64,000 nucleotides of DNA from Sinorhizobium fredii USDA 205 (GCF_001461695.1 NZ_AUTC01000146.1:299707-363706), one strand, 5' to 3'. Counted from the stretch's first letter, positions 16,846-25,808 are shown. The notes: generated by a model from the sequence alone, not told the origin. Numbers and translations are program-made.

Positions 16846-19368
16846 TCATGAATAGAAGAGACGGTCCGCCCTATCGGCGAGACCCGTGCTGTCGAAGGTG
16901 ATTTCGGCCTTTGGTTGTGTGTGCTCGAAGGCCAGAGCTTCCCCGCCGAGTGAGAAGGCGCCGTCATAGGAAAGCCGTAACTCCGGGCGTCCCGGAGGGG
17001 TGGCCGAGAGCAGGCGCCGCTCGTGGTCGAAGCCTACGACAGTCGAGAGAATCCGCTCGCGGAAGCGCTGGAAATCGCTGTCGTTGCCGCATCCGATCGC
17101 GCCAATCCAGCCGCAGAGGCGCCCCTCGGAGCGGGCCTCCCGTCCGGCGGTGGCACCCGTCGTGACCATGGTGATGCCGTTGGTGGCGTGAAGGGCGGCG
17201 AAGCCGGCGCCAGAGCGGACGATCAGCCAGTTGTCCTCGACGAGGATCTCGTCGAGCCCGTCCCGGCCGAGATAGGCGTGCGTCCAGCCGTTGCGATGAT
17301 CCTGCGTGTCGAAGATCACCAGCGCAAGGTCGCGGAGCTGGGCGACGCGCGGCAGGATGCCGCTGCCCGCCCAGTAGGAGGGCCGCTGGCTGCCCCAGGG
17401 GTCGTCCTCGCCCGGATGGTTCACCCAGAGCCGGGCCATCGGGTGGCCCGCAAGGCGGATGTCCATGACATGCTGCTGGTGTCCCTTCCGGCCAGTCTTG
17501 TGGTCGACGACGGTCGAAAGCTGTGCCGCCTCGTTCTTGAAGAGAATGAGCTTGCCTTCATCCAGCCCCTGCGCATAGCGGGCCTCGATGGCGCGACCGG
17601 GCTCCAGCCGCGCCAGCCGCGAGAGATGGGCCGGCGGGACATAGTTCGAGCAGCAGAACATCGGCAAAGAGGCGACGCCACCGTTCAGCCATCCCTCGCC
17701 GAAGGCGACCGCCGCGAAAGGCGCGAGCTCGGTCAGCGGCCCGGCCCGCAGTTCCTTGTCATAGGCCCGCCCCTGCGAGCCCGCCGGCACGCCGACAAGC
17801 GTATGGAGCGCGATCATTTCGAAGATCAGGTCGAGCTGATGCCGGGCGCGGCCCGCAAGCTCCGGCTCCGCCCAATGTTCGAGCGCCAGAAGGCCGATAA
17901 AGTCGATCGGGTAGTAGGCGGCCGAGTTCCATTCCGCCAGCCCGTGCGCCTCGACGCTGTCGAACCATCGGTGAAGGCGTGCCCTGGCGAGCGCCGCCTG
18001 CTCGCGTCCGCTCCGTCCGGAAGCCTCGAACACGGCATCCGGCAGGGACTCACCGGCCAGCAATTGGCTCGCATGGAAGCACAGCACATGGTTCTCGCTC
18101 CAGAACCACATGACGTCGTTGCCGGGTTCGTCCACCCAGTAGCGGTAGCCGAGGACTGATGACCGGATCTTCTCGACGGTCTCCGGGCCAAGGCGGTCTC
18201 CATAGGCGCGCACCAGCCAGAGTAGCGGCACCATGACGAAGTCGGAGCAATCCTCGCGACGGTCGATCGATCGCAGCGTCGCTGCGATGAGGCGGTCGAT
18301 CGTTGCCCGGTCGGCGCTGCCGGCAGCAACCATGGCGAGGGCCCGGCCGATGCGTTCGGCGCCGTGAGCGGCGCTGAAATCGAGGGCGGCCTGCTTTCGC
18401 TCTGCGATGATCCCGGCTGTTGGGGCCGGCGAAAGCCGGCTGAGGAAGGCGGCGTCGATGACCCGGGTGACGGTGCCTGCACCGGATCCGATCGTCAGCC
18501 GCACACCGTGATAGCCGTCCGGAATGCCGAGCGTTTCGGGGATGGCAAGCCGCGTCTCGGCCGCGCCGAGCGTTGCCGCCACCCGCGCCAGAACGGCCCG
18601 ATCATGGCCGTGGCTCACGACCTCGACGAGCACCGGCAGGTCAACTTCGGGCGGGGCGTCGAAGACAAGCTCGAGCGCCGAACCGACGAAGACATCGCGG
18701 CTCGGCCGGACGTCGCGCACGAGCGCGGCAAGACGGCTGACTTCATCGCCGTCGAGGGGGACCGGCAGGACGACCGTCAGCGGGGCCTCATCCAAGAGCT
18801 CGAGTTCGAAGAACCAGATTGTGTCCCTTTCGGCGAGATCCTCCGTGTGAAGCAGGATCTCGTTTTCGCCGGCTGCAAGATCGAGCGTCACGTCGGAGGT
18901 GCTTTCGACATTGCGGCGGAACGGCTCGAAACGAACCTGCTCCACGCCGTTCACCCAAATGCGGACGCCGCCGCAAGTTCGAAGCCTCAGGTGAAGCCGG
19001 CGCGGCGCATCGGTGCGGAAGGTGCCCTTCAGCCAGCGGCGGATATGGGTCGGCACATGCCAGAAGCCGGTGAATTCGACGCGGCGGTTGGAGCCCGGCA
19101 GGTTCAGATGCGCGGCCGGCCAGTCGCCGTCCGGCTCGATCGCCCGGCCGACCATCTCGGCCCAGAAGGCTTTGCGGCAGGGCAGGTCGCCGACATCGAC
19201 GAAGCCGTTGATGAAGCGATAGTTGACGCGGTCTTCCGCCGGCGCCGCGATGCCGGGGAAGTCTCTGCCGCTCAGATCGGAGACGATCCAGGCGGTGATC
19301 GTCTCGCCCTTTAAGACCTCATAGGTCGGATCAAGAGACACTGCCGCAACCGGGGAATTGTCCATCAT
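16846..19368 (-). CDS. Uncharacterised 840-aa protein of the pectin-fragment operon
   Basis: First gene of the operon, with a strong GGGAGG about 9 nt before a double ATG. No family recognised with certainty. Residues about 80-220 look like a beta-sandwich carbohydrate-binding module (alternating strands, with RRLHLRLRTCGGVRIWVNGVE resembling sugar-binding jelly-roll domains; key residues W, N, G). Residues about 330-640 are helix-rich with Trp/Tyr/His clusters (WFWSENH, WNSAAYYP) suggesting an (alpha/alpha) toroid, as found in polysaccharide lyases and heparinase-like enzymes. The last about 200 residues are beta-rich. This order of beta-sandwich, toroid and beta-sheet resembles large lyase/hydrolase folds. 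No signal peptide. A cytoplasmic lyase or hydrolase on rhamnogalacturonan fragments is the best guess, not established. Confidence 0.75.
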   Translation of the reverse strand: MMDNSPVAAVSLDPTYEVLKGETITAWIVSDLSGRDFPGIAAPAEDRVNYRFINGFVDVGDLPCRKAFWAEMVGRAIEPDGDWPAAHLNLPGSNRRVEFTGFWHVPTHIRRWLKGTFRTDAPRRLHLRLRTCGGVRIWVNGVEQVRFEPFRRNVESTSDVTLDLAAGENEILLHTEDLAERDTIWFFELELLDEAPLTVVLPVPLDGDEVSRLAALVRDVRPSRDVFVGSALELVFDAPPEVDLPVLVEVVSHGHDRAVLARVAATLGAAETRLAIPETLGIPDGYHGVRLTIGSGAGTVTRVIDAAFLSRLSPAPTAGIIAERKQAALDFSAAHGAERIGRALAMVAAGSADRATIDRLIAATLRSIDRREDCSDFVMVPLLWLVRAYGDRLGPETVEKIRSSVLGYRYWVDEPGNDVMWFWSENHVLCFHASQLLAGESLPDAVFEASGRSGREQAALARARLHRWFDSVEAHGLAEWNSAAYYPIDFIGLLALEHWAEPELAGRARHQLDLIFEMIALHTLVGVPAGSQGRAYDKELRAGPLTELAPFAAVAFGEGWLNGGVASLPMFCCSNYVPPAHLSRLARLEPGRAIEARYAQGLDEGKLILFKNEAAQLSTVVDHKTGRKGHQQHVMDIRLAGHPMARLWVNHPGEDDPWGSQRPSYWAGSGILPRVAQLRDLALVIFDTQDHRNGWTHAYLGRDGLDEILVEDNWLIVRSGAGFAALHATNGITMVTTGATAGREARSEGRLCGWIGAIGCGNDSDFQRFRERILSTVVGFDHERRLLSATPPGRPELRLSYDGAFSLGGEALAFEHTQPKAEITFDSTGLADRADRLFYS

Positions 19369-19389
19369 AGACCGCCTCCCGTCGATCGT

Positions 19390-19405
19390 ATGAAAATATT
19401 TTCAT
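19390..19405. promoter_or_regulatory. Palindromic operator 1 in the divergent pectin-locus promoter
   Basis: A perfect 16-bp palindrome, ATGAAAATATTTTCAT, 22 bp upstream of the 840-aa gene start. The core TGAAAATRTTTTCA recurs at 19533-19548 in the same intergenic region. Perfect or near-perfect even palindromes of this size are typical of LacI-family operators, and the LacI-type gene at 10018 belongs to the locus. Its position near one start fits repression of the minus-strand operon. Binding is inferred. Confidence 0.65.
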
Positions 19406-19532
19406 TTGTGGCGAAAACGGCGTCTAAAGCGCGTCGCCGTGAAGTTGCCTCAAAACAAACAGCTTGACGTTTGTCCTGTCAAGTCGCAAAAAGGTGAAAA
19501 TCGAATTTGGGAGAGGAGCTCCGGTTCGGTTT

Positions 19533-19548
19533 GTGAAAATGTTTTCAT
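19533..19548. promoter_or_regulatory. Palindromic operator 2 in the divergent pectin-locus promoter
   Basis: The sequence GTGAAAATGTTTTCAT matches operator 1 at 14 of 16 positions. It lies 14 bp before the binding-protein start and directly abuts the Shine-Dalgarno GGAGG (19551-19555), so a bound repressor would block transcription of the plus-strand operon. Centre-to-centre distance to operator 1 is 143 bp, long enough for a looped repressor-DNA complex. Between the two (about 19463-19483) is another partial palindrome, CTTGAC...GTCAAG, of unknown role. Confidence 0.65.
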
Positions 19549-19562
19549 GAGGAGGAATGCGC

Positions 19563-20840
19563 ATGTCGAAGCTCTTTTCAGGCGTAGGTGCACTGGTATT
19601 CGCCGGTTTTGTCGGAGTGGGCGCGGCTCATGCCGAAACCAAGACGATCACCTTCCTGTTCACCGATGACGACCAGGGCTATGTCCAGCGCATGGCCGAA
19701 CTCAGCAAGGAGTTCGAGAGCACCCATCCAGACGTGAAGGTCAATTTCGTTTCGTCCGGCTATGACGCTGTTGCCAAGCAGCTGCCGGTGCAGCTTGCGG
19801 TCGGCGAAGGTCCCGATCTCGCCAAGATCACCGACTGGCAGCTTGCGCCCTATTACCTGGATATGCGCCCCTACATGAAGGATCCGGAGGCTTACGCCAA
19901 GCTCCACGGCGCCAGCCTCGAGCAGCTCCGCCTGCCGAACATCAACGAGCCGAACTCCATCAACGGCTATGTGGCGTCGCAGACGCTCAACCTCCCCTTC
20001 GTCAACAAGACGCTGTTCGAGCAGGCCGGCGAGCCGCTGCCCGGACCGAAGGCGACGCTGAAGGAAATCGTCGAGGCCTCGGCTCGGGTCGCTAAGGCGA
20101 CGGGCGTCCAGGTGCCGTTCACCATGGACCGCTCCGGCCACCGCTTCTCGGGTGCGGCCTTCTCCTACGGTTCGACCTATGTGAAGGACGGCAAGTTCAG
20201 CTTCCCGGACGAGGCGGCGAAGAAATACATCGCCGACGTCTATTCCTGGACCCAGGATGGCTCCTTCCCCAAGGAGATGTGGGGCGCGGCCGGCGGATCG
20301 CAGTACAAGAACATGGGTGACGAGTTCGTCAACGGTAATGTCGTGACCTATCTGGCCGGCAACTGGATGGTCAATCCGTTCCAGACGAAGATCGGCGATG
20401 CCTTCGATTGGACGGCGATCAACGCGCCCTGCGGCGAGGCCGGATGCTACGCCATGCCCGGTGCCACGGCGATCGTCGGCTTCAAGCGGACCAAGCATCC
20501 CGAGGCGGTGGCCGAGTTCATCGAATTCCTCGGCTCAGAGAAGATCCAGCGGGAAATTGCCGAAAACTACGTCATCCTGACCGGCGCCGACATCAAGGAC
20601 CCGCAGTACAAGCTTTCCAGCGAGAACGCCAAGTCCGCCATGGCGGTATTCCTGGACAACAAGAAGAACGTGCCGCAGGCGGCGCGCGACTTCGAGCGCC
20701 AGAAGGGTGGGTCGGCGATGTACCAGCAGATCGTGCAGCGCATGAGCCAGCTGATCGTCGGCGAACTGTCGCTCGAGGAAACCTACAAGGTCCTGGAGGA
20801 CGACGTCCGCAAGATCAACGAGGCACGGGCGACGCAGTAA
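19563..20840 (+). CDS. Extracellular solute-binding protein, family 1 (pectin-fragment importer)
   Basis: A 425-aa periplasmic binding protein. A signal peptide of about 25 residues ends at AHA before ETKTITFLF. The mature protein has the two-lobe family 1 pattern with aromatic residues likely to stack on sugars (for example WGAAGGSQYKNMG, AGNWMVNPF). The start at 19563 is preferred over ATG at 19557 because GGAGG (19551-19555) is 7 nt from the former and only 1 nt from the latter. It delivers substrate to the permeases and ATPase of the divergent operon and is followed by kduI and kduD. Substrate (galacturonides or rhamnogalacturonan disaccharide) is inferred from the locus. Confidence 0.9.
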   Translation: MSKLFSGVGALVFAGFVGVGAAHAETKTITFLFTDDDQGYVQRMAELSKEFESTHPDVKVNFVSSGYDAVAKQLPVQLAVGEGPDLAKITDWQLAPYYLDMRPYMKDPEAYAKLHGASLEQLRLPNINEPNSINGYVASQTLNLPFVNKTLFEQAGEPLPGPKATLKEIVEASARVAKATGVQVPFTMDRSGHRFSGAAFSYGSTYVKDGKFSFPDEAAKKYIADVYSWTQDGSFPKEMWGAAGGSQYKNMGDEFVNGNVVTYLAGNWMVNPFQTKIGDAFDWTAINAPCGEAGCYAMPGATAIVGFKRTKHPEAVAEFIEFLGSEKIQREIAENYVILTGADIKDPQYKLSSENAKSAMAVFLDNKKNVPQAARDFERQKGGSAMYQQIVQRMSQLIVGELSLEETYKVLEDDVRKINEARATQ

Positions 20841-20870
20841 GCCGCCAATCTCATCAAGCCTCCCAGGCTG

Positions 20871-20900
20871 GACGACGTGCCTGATCGCGGGCACGTCGTC
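20871..20900 (+). terminator. Intercistronic stem-loop after the binding-protein gene
   Basis: Perfect 11-bp arms GACGACGTGCC (20871-20881) and GGCACGTCGTC (20890-20900) around an 8-base loop, between the binding-protein stop and kduI. There is no T-run. Such hairpins after binding-protein genes usually protect the upstream message so that the binding protein is made in excess, or cause partial termination. Confidence 0.55.
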
Positions 20901-20930
20901 TCTCGCGCTCAAAGCAATAAGAGGAAAGCC

Positions 20931-21779
20931 ATGCAATCGTCCATAACTGTCCGCCACGCGGTTCACTATACGCAGTCGGAAGCGATGACCGGAAGCGAGT
21001 TGCGGCAGAACTTCATGATCGAAGAACTGTTTACGCCGGGGAGCGCGAACGCCGTCTACACGCATTACGACCGGTTGCTCCTTATCGGAGTGATGCCGGA
21101 GCGGGACGCAATCACCTTGGGCGAGGGTATGTCCCGCGTCGTCGGCGGGGAATTCCTGCTGGAACGACGGGAAATGGGGCTGATCAACATCGGCGGCGCA
21201 GGGATCGTGCGGGCGGACGACGCGGTTTTCGAAGTCGGCTTCCAGGACGCGCTCTATCTCGGCATGGGGACCAGGAACATTTCCTTCGAGAGCGCCGATC
21301 CTGCGGCGCCCGCCAAGTTCTATATCAACAGCGCACCGGCGCATGCCGCCTTTCCGGCCCGGCATATCCGCAAGGCGGAAGCGATCGAGCTCAACCTCGG
21401 CGACGGGCAGACCTCGAACAAGCGGACGCTCTACCAATATATCCATCCGGATGTCGTTGAGAGCTGCCAGTTGCTGATGGGGATGACGCGTCTCGAACCG
21501 GGCAGCGTCTGGAACACGATGCCGGCGCACACGCATGACCGGCGCATGGAGGCCTATCTCTATTTCGAAGTGCCGAAGGATGCTTTCGTAGTCCACCTGA
21601 TGGGGCGGCCGGAAGCGACGGGTCATCTGATCGTCCGGAACGAGCAGGCGGTCATCTCGCCGCCCTGGTCGGTTCATTGCGGCGCCGGAACCTCGTCCTA
21701 TGCCTTCATCTGGAGCATGGCCGGCGACAACAAGTCCTTCAAGGACATGGACTTCGTGCCGATGGGAGATATCCGATGA
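20931..21779 (+). CDS. kduI: 5-dehydro-4-deoxy-D-glucuronate isomerase
   Basis: A 282-aa cupin-fold isomerase. It converts 5-keto-4-deoxyuronate, the spontaneous product of unsaturated uronic acid released by GH105, into 2,5-diketo-3-deoxygluconate (DKII). The zinc-binding pattern HTHDRRMEAYLYF (His, His, Glu) and the segment NVGDGQTS-like NLGDGQTSNKRT and MGMTRLEPGSVWNTMPAH are family hallmarks. GAGGAAA precedes the ATG by 6 nt. The stop overlaps the kduD start by 4 bp. The pathway continues through KduD to KDG; kdgK and an aldolase are not in the window. Confidence 0.93.
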   Translation: MQSSITVRHAVHYTQSEAMTGSELRQNFMIEELFTPGSANAVYTHYDRLLLIGVMPERDAITLGEGMSRVVGGEFLLERREMGLINIGGAGIVRADDAVFEVGFQDALYLGMGTRNISFESADPAAPAKFYINSAPAHAAFPARHIRKAEAIELNLGDGQTSNKRTLYQYIHPDVVESCQLLMGMTRLEPGSVWNTMPAHTHDRRMEAYLYFEVPKDAFVVHLMGRPEATGHLIVRNEQAVISPPWSVHCGAGTSSYAFIWSMAGDNKSFKDMDFVPMGDIR

Positions 21780-22543
21780 CCGCTGGCGCCGGCCTTTTCG
21801 ACCTCTCCGGAAAGCGTGCGCTGGTCACCGGGGCGCGCACCGGCCTGGGGCAGGGCCTGGCTCTGGCGCTTGCTTCGGCTGGCGCCGACATCATCGGGCT
21901 GGGGTCGCAGGAAATGCCCGAGACGCGTCGTGCAGTCGAGGCACTCGGAAGGCGGTTCGAAGAGGTCGTTTACGATCTGCGCGACCCGAGCGGCATTGCG
22001 GAGATGTTCGCCGGCCTCGTCGAAGACGGCGCGGCGGTTGACATCCTGATCAACAATGCCGGTCAGATTCGCCGGTCCGACTTCACCGATTTCACGGAAG
22101 AGGATTGGGACGACGTCCTCAACATCAACCTGAAGAGCACCTTCGTGCTCTCGCAAGCGGTCGTCCGGCATATGCTCGAACGCGGCATCAAGGGGCGGAT
22201 CGTCAACATCGCCTCGCTGCTCTCCTTCCAGGGTGGAATCCGCGTCGCCTCCTATACGGCCTCCAAACATGCCGTGGCGGGGCTCACCAAGCTGATGGCC
22301 AACGAGCTGGCCGCCAAGGGCATTACGGTCAACGCGATCGCACCGGGCTATATGGCGACCGACAACACGGAAGCGCTGCGTAACGATCCGGACCGCTATC
22401 GTGCCATTCTCGAGCGAATTCCTTCCGGCCGCTGGGGCGAGCCTAGCGACCTCGACACCGCCGTCCTGTTCTTTGCTTCTCCGGCAAGCGGCTATGTCAC
22501 CGGGCAGGTTCTCGCCATCGACGGCGGATGGCTGGCGCGCTAG
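21776..22543 (+). CDS. kduD: 2-dehydro-3-deoxy-D-gluconate 5-dehydrogenase
   Basis: A 255-aa short-chain dehydrogenase. The cofactor motif TGARTGLGQG, NNAG, the catalytic Ser of ASLLSFQGG and YTASK are all in place. It reduces 2,5-diketo-3-deoxygluconate from KduI to 2-keto-3-deoxygluconate. The ATG at 21776 overlaps the kduI stop (ATGA); the longer frame from 21677 lies inside kduI and is discarded. Directly following kduI, it completes the conversion of unsaturated galacturonate to KDG. Confidence 0.92.
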   Translation: MTAGAGLFDLSGKRALVTGARTGLGQGLALALASAGADIIGLGSQEMPETRRAVEALGRRFEEVVYDLRDPSGIAEMFAGLVEDGAAVDILINNAGQIRRSDFTDFTEEDWDDVLNINLKSTFVLSQAVVRHMLERGIKGRIVNIASLLSFQGGIRVASYTASKHAVAGLTKLMANELAAKGITVNAIAPGYMATDNTEALRNDPDRYRAILERIPSGRWGEPSDLDTAVLFFASPASGYVTGQVLAIDGGWLAR

Positions 22544-22685
22544 CTTCGGCAGGTTCGCTCTGAAAGGTCAGATTCAAGCCAGTCTTTAATTTGATATTTT
22601 CTGTAGATATAATCTGCTTCGCCGGTCATGCTTGCATCGGCGCGGCAAGAGTGTTCGCGCCGGCGGCAACCATCAGGAGGCGCTT

Positions 22686-24050
22686 TTGCTCTACGATGTC
22701 GCTGTCGTCGGTTCGGGATTCTCGGCAATCGCCGTCACGATCCACCTCCTCCGCCTGCTGCCGCGTTCCGCCTCGACAGCGGTGGTCGGCGACGATCCCG
22801 GCTTCGGCAGGGGCACCGCCTATCGAACCGAATTCTATGTCCACCGACTGAACGTACCCGCCGGCCGCATGAGCGTCTTTCCGGAGCAACCGGACGATTT
22901 CGTCCGATGGCTCGAGGAGCATCAGCGGCAGACGTCAGCCGACGGTTTCGCCACGCGCGGCGACTACGGCCTCTATCTGCGCGACCGGCTCGCTTCTCTG
23001 TTGCGCGACGAGGATCGACGGGCCAGCTTCGATTTCATCAAGGCCAAGGCGACGAATTGCATCCAATGCAGCGACACGGGGGTCGTCTTTCATCTCGACA
23101 ATGGCGCCAGGCTCGGGGCCCGCAACGTGGTCCTCTGCCTCGGGGTCGGCAATGCCGACCTGCCCCTCGAACGCGGGAAAATCGATGCGGGCGCCGAAAA
23201 GCGGATTATCCGTAATCCCTGGCGGCTGAGCTGGCTTTCCAAGGTTGGCGGGGGCGACAGGATCTGCATCCTCGGCTCGGGATTGACGATGATCGATCAG
23301 GTGCTGGCGCTGAGGGTCCACGGCCATCGCGGTCTGATCCGCGTGCTGTCGCGCCGCGGGCTCTTGCCCCGGCCGCATGCGCCCGCCGGCGAGCGTTCGC
23401 CGCCGATCGAACCGGAGCTTGCCCGATCGCGCGACATCAGTGGCTTGCTTGCCGGTTTTCGCCGGCAGGTCGGCGGCGGCGTCGACTGGCGCGGCCTGAT
23501 GGATGGCCTGCGGCCGATCACGCAGAGGCTTTGGCAGTCACTCACGCAAGATCAGCGCGCCCGGTTCCTGCGCCACGGGCTTGCCTGGTGGAACGTCCAT
23601 CGCCACCGTATCGCCGCGGAAGTCGCATTGCGCTTCGATGCCTTGCGGAAGGACGGCATCGTCGCCGTACACGCCGGCTTCCTCGAGGCGATCGAGGAGG
23701 ACGCACGCGGCGTGTCGGTCAGCGATAGGGAGAGGCAAAGCGGCCGGCACCTTTCCTTCAACGCGGACTGGATCGTCAACTGCACCGGCATGGAGCGCGC
23801 CGGCGTCGCCCATTCGCCGCTGCTCAAGCAAATGCAGCGGCAAGGCTTGATCACAAAGGACGCGCTCGGTCTCGGCCTTTCCGTCGACGGAGATTCGCGC
23901 GTCCTCGGCGGAACGGGCGAACCGCAGCCCGGCCTCTATGCGGTCAGCGCTTTGACAGCCGGCCAGTTCTGGGAGATCACGGCGGTGCCGGACATCCGGG
24001 TCCAGGCGCAGACCGTCGCCAGCGCAATCGCCACGACCTTGCTGGAATAG
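22686..24050 (+). CDS. YdhS-like FAD/NAD(P)-binding protein (copy 1)
   Basis: A 454-aa flavoprotein of the COG4529/NAD_binding_9 type. The N-terminal dinucleotide motif reads VVGSGFSAIAV, followed by GRGTAY and the segment RLNVPAGRMSVFPEQPDDF. A second nucleotide-binding motif lies at about residues 195-210 (ICILGSGLTMID). The start is a TTG at 22686 with AGGAGG 5 nt upstream (22675-22680), which is better than any ATG. It is convergent with the TauABC-like operon, and a related gene sits on the operon's far side at 27036. The reaction is unknown; YdhS-type proteins are uncharacterised. The 140-bp region upstream (22544-22685) is AT-rich and probably holds the promoter. Confidence 0.8.
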   Translation: MLYDVAVVGSGFSAIAVTIHLLRLLPRSASTAVVGDDPGFGRGTAYRTEFYVHRLNVPAGRMSVFPEQPDDFVRWLEEHQRQTSADGFATRGDYGLYLRDRLASLLRDEDRRASFDFIKAKATNCIQCSDTGVVFHLDNGARLGARNVVLCLGVGNADLPLERGKIDAGAEKRIIRNPWRLSWLSKVGGGDRICILGSGLTMIDQVLALRVHGHRGLIRVLSRRGLLPRPHAPAGERSPPIEPELARSRDISGLLAGFRRQVGGGVDWRGLMDGLRPITQRLWQSLTQDQRARFLRHGLAWWNVHRHRIAAEVALRFDALRKDGIVAVHAGFLEAIEEDARGVSVSDRERQSGRHLSFNADWIVNCTGMERAGVAHSPLLKQMQRQGLITKDALGLGLSVDGDSRVLGGTGEPQPGLYAVSALTAGQFWEITAVPDIRVQAQTVASAIATTLLE

Positions 24051-24087
24051 CCCGGTCGTTCGCCGTGCCTTGTTATCTGGCCGGCGC

Positions 24088-24942
24088 TCAATGTGCCGAA
24101 GCCCATGGCGCCAGCCATTTTTCAAGGGCGCGCGCGGCGATCTCGAGCAATATGGCGATCAGGGCGATGACGGCGATGCCGGCGATCACCACATCGGTGA
24201 CCAGGAACTGGGCCGCCGACTGGATCATGAAGCCGAGGCCGCGCGTGGCGGCGACCAGTTCCGCCGCGACCAGGGCCGACCAGCCGGTGCCGAGGGCGAT
24301 TCGTGTTCCGGTCAGGATCGATGGCAGGGCGGAGCGCAGGACGACGTGCAGCGTCACCTGGCGCCTGGTGGCGCCGAAGGCACGGGCGGCGTTGATGTGG
24401 TCCTTCGACACCGCGCGGACGCCGGCCGCCGTCGAGATGACAATCGACGGCAGCATCGACAGCGCGATGACGGTCACCTTGGAGGCTTCGCCGATGGCGA
24501 ACCAGATGATGATCAGCGGCAGATAGGCCAGGGGCGGCAACGGCCTCAGGAATTCGACGATCGGGTCGAGAATCCCCCTGCCGATGCGGCTCGTGCCGAT
24601 CGCAAGCCCGGCGGGGACACCGATCACCACGGCGACGCCAAGCGCGCCAAGCACGCGCCTAAGGCTGGCGAGCACCTGTTGCGCAAGGGTCGAGTCGACG
24701 AAGCCGACCGTGAGGAGGTTCCAGAGTGACGTCGCGACGACGGCCGGGGAGGGCAGGAAGACGGGCGAGACGAGCTCGGCCGCGGCGGCGGCCGTCCAGA
24801 TCATCAAGAGGCTGATCACCGTCAGGAGCGAGATCAGCGAAACCGGCACCTGTCTTCTTCGGACGGGCGGTCGTGTCGGCTCGCGCGTCTCTGCAGTGAT
24901 ATCGTAGCCATAGAAGGCGGTCAGGTCGGTTATCAGTGTCAT
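24088..24942 (-). CDS. TauC/SsuC-like ABC transporter permease
   Basis: A 284-aa inner-membrane permease of the nitrate/sulfonate/taurine class. Six membrane segments and the conserved coupling loop NAARAFGATRRQVTLHVVLRSALPSIL (key residues A, G, P) are visible. The start overlaps the ATPase stop by 4 bp. It is the last gene of a three-gene minus-strand operon encoding binding protein, ATPase and permease. The substrate could be a sulfonate or another small organic anion; nothing in the sequence decides it, and no desulfonating enzyme (TauD, SsuD) is adjacent. Confidence 0.85.
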   Translation of the reverse strand: MTLITDLTAFYGYDITAETREPTRPPVRRRQVPVSLISLLTVISLLMIWTAAAAAELVSPVFLPSPAVVATSLWNLLTVGFVDSTLAQQVLASLRRVLGALGVAVVIGVPAGLAIGTSRIGRGILDPIVEFLRPLPPLAYLPLIIIWFAIGEASKVTVIALSMLPSIVISTAAGVRAVSKDHINAARAFGATRRQVTLHVVLRSALPSILTGTRIALGTGWSALVAAELVAATRGLGFMIQSAAQFLVTDVVIAGIAVIALIAILLEIAARALEKWLAPWASAH

Positions 24943-25742
24943 GCGGCAAGCTCCTCTTCCGGGCTGACGGCTTGGATCAGGCCAGTCAGGCCGTCATGCA
25001 TGCGTTTGAAAGCCGGCGAGGCGCGCACTTCGACTGCCGGCGCCCCGGCGAGAATGTCGGCGGCAAAGCTGCTCGGGATATCGGCGGCGAGCCTGCCCGG
25101 ATTGGGAGACAGGACCACGATGCGGGTGGCAAGGAGAAGCGCCTCGTCGATGCTGTGGGTGATCAGAAGGGCACCGGAGCGGCTCTTCCTCCAGACGTCC
25201 AGGAGAAAGATCTGCAGCCTGCTGCGCGTCAGGGCATCAAGCGCGCCGAGCGGCTCGTCGAGCAGGAGGAAACGGGGTTCGGCGGCGAGCGCCCGGGCGA
25301 TGCCGACGCGCTGGCGCATGCCCCCGGAAAGCTCCCAGATTCGGCGCTGCCCGGCCTCGGGAAGGCCGACGAGCTCAAGCAATTCGTCGCCCCGGGCGCG
25401 TCGGTCGCGCTCGCCCATGCCTTTGATTTTCAGAGGAAAGGCGACGTTGTCGCGGGCGTCGAGCCACGGATAGAGGGCGTCGTCCTGGAAGACGACCGCG
25501 CGTTCCGTACCCGGCCCCTCGATGATCTTGCCGTCGAGCGTCACTTTCCCTTCGCTTGGCTCCTGGAAGCCCGCCGCCAGATTGAGGAGGCTCGTCTTGC
25601 CGGATCCCGACCGGCCGATGACGACGACGAACTCGCCGGTCGACACGGAGAGATTGATCCGGTCCAGCACCAGTTGCGCCGCGCAATGGCGGCCGCGCGC
25701 CGGATAGATGAGGCTGACCTCGTTGAACGATAATTGGCTCAT
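24939..25742 (-). CDS. TauB/SsuB-like ABC transporter ATP-binding protein
   Basis: A 267-aa ATPase with Walker A GRSGSGKT, Q-loop FQDDALYPWL, signature LSGGMRQR, Walker B LLDEPLGALD and H-loop ITHSI. The Asp-Ala after FQDD and the LYPWLDARDN segment are typical of the taurine/nitrate/sulfonate class. The start at 25742 is chosen for GGAGGG about 6 nt upstream; the longer frame to 25805 adds 21 unrelated residues. It couples to the permease encoded next. Confidence 0.88.
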   Translation of the reverse strand: MSQLSFNEVSLIYPARGRHCAAQLVLDRINLSVSTGEFVVVIGRSGSGKTSLLNLAAGFQEPSEGKVTLDGKIIEGPGTERAVVFQDDALYPWLDARDNVAFPLKIKGMGERDRRARGDELLELVGLPEAGQRRIWELSGGMRQRVGIARALAAEPRFLLLDEPLGALDALTRSRLQIFLLDVWRKSRSGALLITHSIDEALLLATRIVVLSPNPGRLAADIPSSFAADILAGAPAVEVRASPAFKRMHDGLTGLIQAVSPEEELAA

Positions 25743-25808
25743 GGCTCCCTCCTTGAAATTGCGACGACGCAGTCCAGGGGCGGCTGCTTCGTCGGGTTGT
25801 GCCATGCC

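Noticed and set aside
17023..18159. A 378-aa frame on the plus strand opposite the 840-aa gene
   Set aside because: No ribosome-binding site or family; the minus-strand gene has a strong start and operon spacing.
19463..19483. Partial palindrome CTTGAC...GTCAAG as a third operator
   Set aside because: It does not match the TGAAAATRTTTTCA core of the two supported operators and may be part of a -35 region.
19390..19548. KdgR (IclR-family) box as identity of the two operators
   Set aside because: There is general resemblance to AT-rich KdgR sites, but no IclR-type gene is present and a LacI-type gene is; the length and symmetry fit LacI better.
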